The notes under the pieces: generated by a model | What the model was told of the DNA's origin: nothing | The model's input: the letters and a program-made list of their open reading frames with translations, nothing else | Databases searched by the model: none | Position numbers and translations under genes: made by a program | Assembly (NCBI GenBank): GCA_023159155.1 | Contig: JAJNNX010000007.1 | Coordinates: 992,001 to 1,056,000 of the forward strand | Origin: Ustulina deusta | Taxonomy: Eukaryota > Ascomycota > Sordariomycetes > Xylariales > Xylariaceae | Direction: 5' to 3' | DNA length: 64,000 nt | Shown: piece by piece, positions 59,858 to 64,000 of the stretch | How the letters are laid out: the number at the start of each line of letters is the position of its first letter | Numbering within the stretch: the stretch's first letter is position 1

Positions 59858-62800
59858 TCATACGTTAAATGTTCTCTTCCCCCTGAACCTGCTAGCAGGC
59901 CACCCCTGCATTGTCTCACCTTGCTCAACAATATCTCCCGCCATGACTAGAGTATTCTCCAAGAGACAGCTATCTTTCTCCATTCTCGCACCGCTCAGCA
60001 GCCGACTATTGGTCCTCAGCACGCATCTATCACCCACAAATAGCCGATTCAGATCAAACTTGCCGCGGGTATTAATGTGTCCAACGAGACTTGCGTCATC
60101 CACAACCACCCTATCACCCATCTCCAGAAGATCGGGCTCTGTAAACAACAAGCTTGGCCGTCCGCTAACAAACAGAGCGCAATCTTTCCCGATCTTTGCG
60201 CCCAATGCTCGGAAATACCAGGTCATGTATGCCGTACCCGTGAACAACCCGAGAATGCCGTGGCCACGAAAGCATTGTCGCCGGATTCGCTCAATATTCA
60301 AGAAGAGCTGCCATCGCTGGCAATAGCTGCTCTTGTCCCAGTCAAAATTCCCAGGCTGTCTGCGACCCAGCAGTATCCATTTGGCCGCTATGACAAACCC
60401 GATAGCGATGACACTTTGTACCGCCATGAAAGCAGAGAGGAGAGCGGAACACAACGAAAACAAAATGAAAGGGTCGCTCCAGTGACCGTTTCCGAGCCAC
60501 AGCGTGTTTTCGAACACAAGAGCTACAACCTGTATAGCCGAAATTGACGCAGCAGTCCAGTAGGCGTGGGAAATAATGATAGTTAAGGATGAGTACATCC
60601 AGACCATCCATTGGCGCCAGACGAAATATGGTGTCTGATGCAGATAAAATGCTCTGCCGAACGGCGACATGGTGTCATCGGCTAACTCAGAGTCCGGGGT
60701 ACCAGTCACCACACCATTACTAGGGCTGCCAGGGCTACCAGGGGTGATAACTTTGTTACCGTACTCCTTTTCGAGGCCTTTATTTGGGTGCGTGGATATG
60801 GTGACTGTGGGCGAAAAGCTATGCTTGCGATTAGACTTCTGAGTTAGCCCGAGATAGAGGCGTTTACGTAGACTTCTGATGTCGAAGGGCTCGGTTGCGG
60901 TGCCTTTCTCGTCACGCGGACGCGCCCCGAGGAAGACAGAATCACCGCCTTTAGAGCCCATGTAGATACCGTTGGGCTCATATGTCTTGCCTCGTTTCGT
61001 AAGACATCCACTGCCCATTGTCGCCTCTGCCCCAACGACAACCCCAGGGAACGCGACAACACGATCCGCTATCATAGCGCCGTCCTTGATTGTAATGTAG
61101 TCGGAACCAGTACCGTCAACATTGATAAGATGGCTTCGTGACCCAAAGACGACGTCGTTTCCAACATCGAGCAGTTCATAATCTCCGATGCTTGGACCCG
61201 TTCCCGGCCAATACACACAACGGCCGACCTTGCCACCAAGTAATCTGATCGCCACGCTGGTCGCCTCGTAATGCTGGCCAAACAGCTCAGTGAGTTCCGA
61301 CAGGCTCGAGTTCGACATCAGAGACTTCATGAGCGCCATCCTCCACCGATCAATGTTGCCTCTTTCGTTTGTCGTGATGGGCCGCAGTGGGCCGAATACA
61401 GCAGCAAGAAGGTTTCTGATAAGGATCACAAAAATGAAGGCGAACATTGGGCCGAAGAATATGCGTACAGATCGAGCAAGATAATACCATCCCACTCTTT
61501 CTCCTTGCGTAAACCAATGAACGACCCTGATCAACATGCTGCGCATCTGCTTCGCGTCCGACTGAACAAGACCCACTAGGCCTAGCAGCCAAGGGAGGTT
61601 GTAGAGGAATGTACGGATTATCAGAAGAGGGAAAGTAAAGAACAGTGAGAGGGCCCAATGAGGCTTTGGGGCTTTTGTAGCAGACAGGTCACGGTTTTCT
61701 TCGCTAGCATCTTGAAGCTCCCAGGAAGATGATCTGGCGCCAATGCAGTCAGAATCCGGGACAGTCGACCCTGCAGCGATAGTAGAGCCCACTCCTATTG
61801 ATGCATTCTTTCCGATAGTGATCTTTCCAAGATACATCGTAGTGTTTCGCTCGCCAGCCATGGGGCGCACAGTGCAGTTGTCCAGAGTCTGTTAATAGCA
61901 TGAATCAGTAAGTACCCTGCAGGATAGGAGGTCCCAGGCGTTCGGAGTATCAATGAGTGAATAAGAATTGAAACAACTGTGAACCGTCGCTCTGATAAGG
62001 ACGGCCCAAAAGAAATAATGCATTTAACACTTCACTTACAACATTGTCGCCGATGTCAAGAAGATCCCACTCGCCCAGTCGTGCGTGCTTGATGGTGACA
62101 CCGGATCCGATCTTAGCGCCCAAGAGGCGATAATACCAAATAGTAGACATTTCTGACCAGCCGAATGCTCCCTTCCCAGCGACCATAACGATCTTTTGGA
62201 TCATCCACCACCGAGTGTGGTATGGTCCCCACATGGGATATAACCCCTCCTTGAAACGTCCGATGATAAGCCATTTAGCGACGATTCCGACCCAGGGGAT
62301 GACAGCACTCGAAACCAGCCGAGCGAGAATGCTGCTCACTACCACATTGACCAGCCTACCTATCACGGAATTGCTGGTGCTGAAACCCAAGAAGTAGACC
62401 AACGAGTATATGAAGAGGGTCCACGAGAAAGCTCGTCGAAGTGGATAGATGATCATGATAGGAGTAAGCTGAAGCAGGAGGAGAAAAGGGTTGGTAGAAC
62501 TGTACACCTTCTGGTCTTCAGGTATAGGCAGGTCTTCCACTCGAGGGCCACTTGCTTTCCGCTCTGAGCGCTCCTCGTGTATGTATTCGCACAACTGGGA
62601 AACCGATCCATTCTTAAAAATAAAGTCAATCGGTATTCTGACTCCAAATTCCGCGCGTATCGTAGATAGAAGTTTCCCCGCTCTTAGAGAATCGCCCCCG
62701 AGTTCGAAGAAATCCTTCCGAGGCGTTACATCCTTGAAGCGAAGCTGAAGCAGATCCGCGAACATCCGGGTGAGCTTCAGAGCCGTTGTATCGGCAAGAG

Positions 62801-64000
62801 TTGACGTTTCCGACAACTGTGACTCTTTGGCCATTTGGGAGAGGAGGATTTGGTCGAGATCCCCCTGAGAATTGCGCGGGAAAGGCTTCTGGATGGTAAT
62901 GATAGAGTGAGGAACCAAATAACCATCTATTCTTTCGAATAGTGTATTCATTAGTGATTCTGCATCCTCATCGTAGGGTACGGCGCCGACGTCAGCCTTG
63001 GGCGCTAAGCATGCTGTCAAGGCCCCTGTTTGGGACGATGCTTCAATATATATATCAAACTCGAGTGGTAGAGCTTGTTGAATCTTCTGATGCGCTGTAT
63101 GTGGCGCTGTGAGACAAAGTGTCGATGGAATAGAAACAGATAGTTCAGTGTCTGTCGGAGGACACTGTGCTGAAAGATGTCTTTTGGAGAATGGCGTATA
63201 GTCATCCATACACGGTATATCTAGTCGCTCGCCGAGCTTTACTCGGAGGACCTTGTTGTTTCTCTTCGGCACGTCATCCATATAAACGATAACCACCGGC
63301 CATTTGGCCTGTTGCAGCGATGCCTTCAATGACTTATGCAAGCACCGCAGATCAACCCTTGGCTTCCCAGGGGGTGTTACAAGAACGACCCCAACGACTT
63401 CTTGAAGGGTATCATGACGGACAGAGAAGGCTAATGCTTGGGAAACCCTTTCAAATGTTAGTGAGTCTTGCTGTGCTGCAGCCGTAACAATCGCATTTTC
63501 CACTTCAAAAGGTGATATGATCTCACCACCCCGATTGATGACTTCCTTGTTTCTCCCAGTGATATAAAGATACCCATCGTTATCCAGGTATCCCGTGTCA
63601 CCAGTATCAAACCACCCTTGAGGACTGAATGGTGACTTATCCAGAGAACCATCAGCTCGAATATAGCCCTGAAAGAGGGGGCCGCCACGAAGACATATCC
63701 GTCCGGTTTCGAAAGAGGATACTTTGTTGTCAGCGGCATCCAATATTACTAGTTCAGGGCCCGTGACAATCCCGGAAGTCCCCGGACGGTCTAATGAATA
63801 TGATAGAGACGGCGTACTAATTGGCATGCATTCCGTCATACCATAACTTGGGAGCACAACGCATTGAAAGGTATCCCTTATCCGCTCCGCCAGGGCTGGG
63901 AGAAGACCTCCTGCGGCGTTACAAACGAGACGGATTTGGCTGCAAAAACTCGAGGTTAGCTATTTGTCTTCTTGGGCATATCTGAGGAAATGGGTGGAGT
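59858..64000 (-). CDS. Adenylation-thiolation enzyme with six membrane segments and three beta-helix modules (5-prime end outside window)
   Basis: Visible exons: 63939-62040 and 61888-59858, with intron 61889-62039 (GTAAGT...CAG, DNV|TLDN). The first exon seen follows a TTTTTGCAG acceptor with a GCTAACC branch, and the rest of the 5-prime end lies beyond 64000. About 1,309 residues are in the window. Order: the C-terminal part of an adenylation domain (SYGMTECMPIS, GWFDTGDTGYLDNDGYLYIT, GRNKEVINRGGEIISPFEVE); a carrier domain with FFELGGDSLRAGKL (phosphopantetheine Ser codon 62688-62690); then three repeats of two membrane segments plus a hexapeptide left-handed beta-helix. Membrane pairs lie at about 62260-62480, 61400-61660 and 60360-60620. 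Helices lie at about 61750-62160, 60930-61260 and 59860-60270. This layout matches epsilon-poly-lysine synthetase-like enzymes (NRPS terminal domain family). The A-domain motifs, however, are of acyl-CoA-ligase type, so the substrate is uncertain. Confidence 0.88.

Noticed and set aside
1..64000. CRISPR arrays, rRNA or tRNA genes
   Set aside because: No regularly spaced short repeats, no rRNA-like sequence and no convincing tRNA were seen by eye; a tRNA scan could still find one.

Overview
The window is from a filamentous ascomycete (Pezizomycotina), most likely a Sordariomycete. The evidence is short introns of about 54-158 bp with GTAAGT-type donors and CTAAC-like branch sites, fungal-type Mdm12 and a roughly 2,500-residue Fab1, and a strongly AT-rich repeat block whose copies differ by C-to-T / G-to-A transitions, the signature of repeat-induced point mutation (RIP). 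No species can be named from the sequence alone.

The first ~27.3 kb is a gene-free, RIP-degraded block. It resolves into three complete LTR retrotransposons: 1384-7227, 7633-15229 and 19094-26917. Each has direct LTRs and a matching 5-bp target-site duplication, and all appear to carry Ty3/Gypsy pol remnants on the minus strand. The third copy belongs to the same family as the first and is interrupted by a complete Fot1/pogo-type DNA transposon (23429-25267) with 62-bp inverted repeats and a TA duplication. Catalytic aspartates have become asparagines in both the reverse transcriptase and the transposase remnants. A GC-rich hairpin at 888-922 stands out inside this AT-rich DNA.

From ~27.3 kb the composition becomes normal and genes are dense. 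In order: a conserved fungal protein of unknown function (minus, 28248-30770); a decayed rhodopsin-like membrane-protein gene and a second broken reading frame (plus, 31359-33322); MDM12 of the ERMES complex (minus); FAB1 PI3P 5-kinase in three exons (minus, 36194-43810); a largely disordered unknown protein (plus, 44833-47043); a mitochondrial BolA-like protein in three exons (minus); an ACSF3-like acyl/malonyl-CoA synthetase with an apparent mitochondrial presequence (plus); the cap-binding factor eIF4E in three exons (minus); a 2OG-Fe(II) oxygenase (plus); a family-16 methyltransferase (plus); and, running off the right edge, a large minus-strand adenylation-thiolation enzyme with six membrane segments and three left-handed beta-helix modules (59858 to beyond 64000).

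Most of the genic half is housekeeping: ER-mitochondria lipid exchange, endolysosomal phosphoinositides, mitochondrial Fe-S/acyl-CoA metabolism and translation initiation. The most unusual gene is the last. Its layout (A domain, carrier, then three membrane-pair/beta-helix modules) resembles epsilon-poly-lysine synthetases, but its adenylation domain carries acyl-CoA-ligase-type rather than amino-acid-type motifs.
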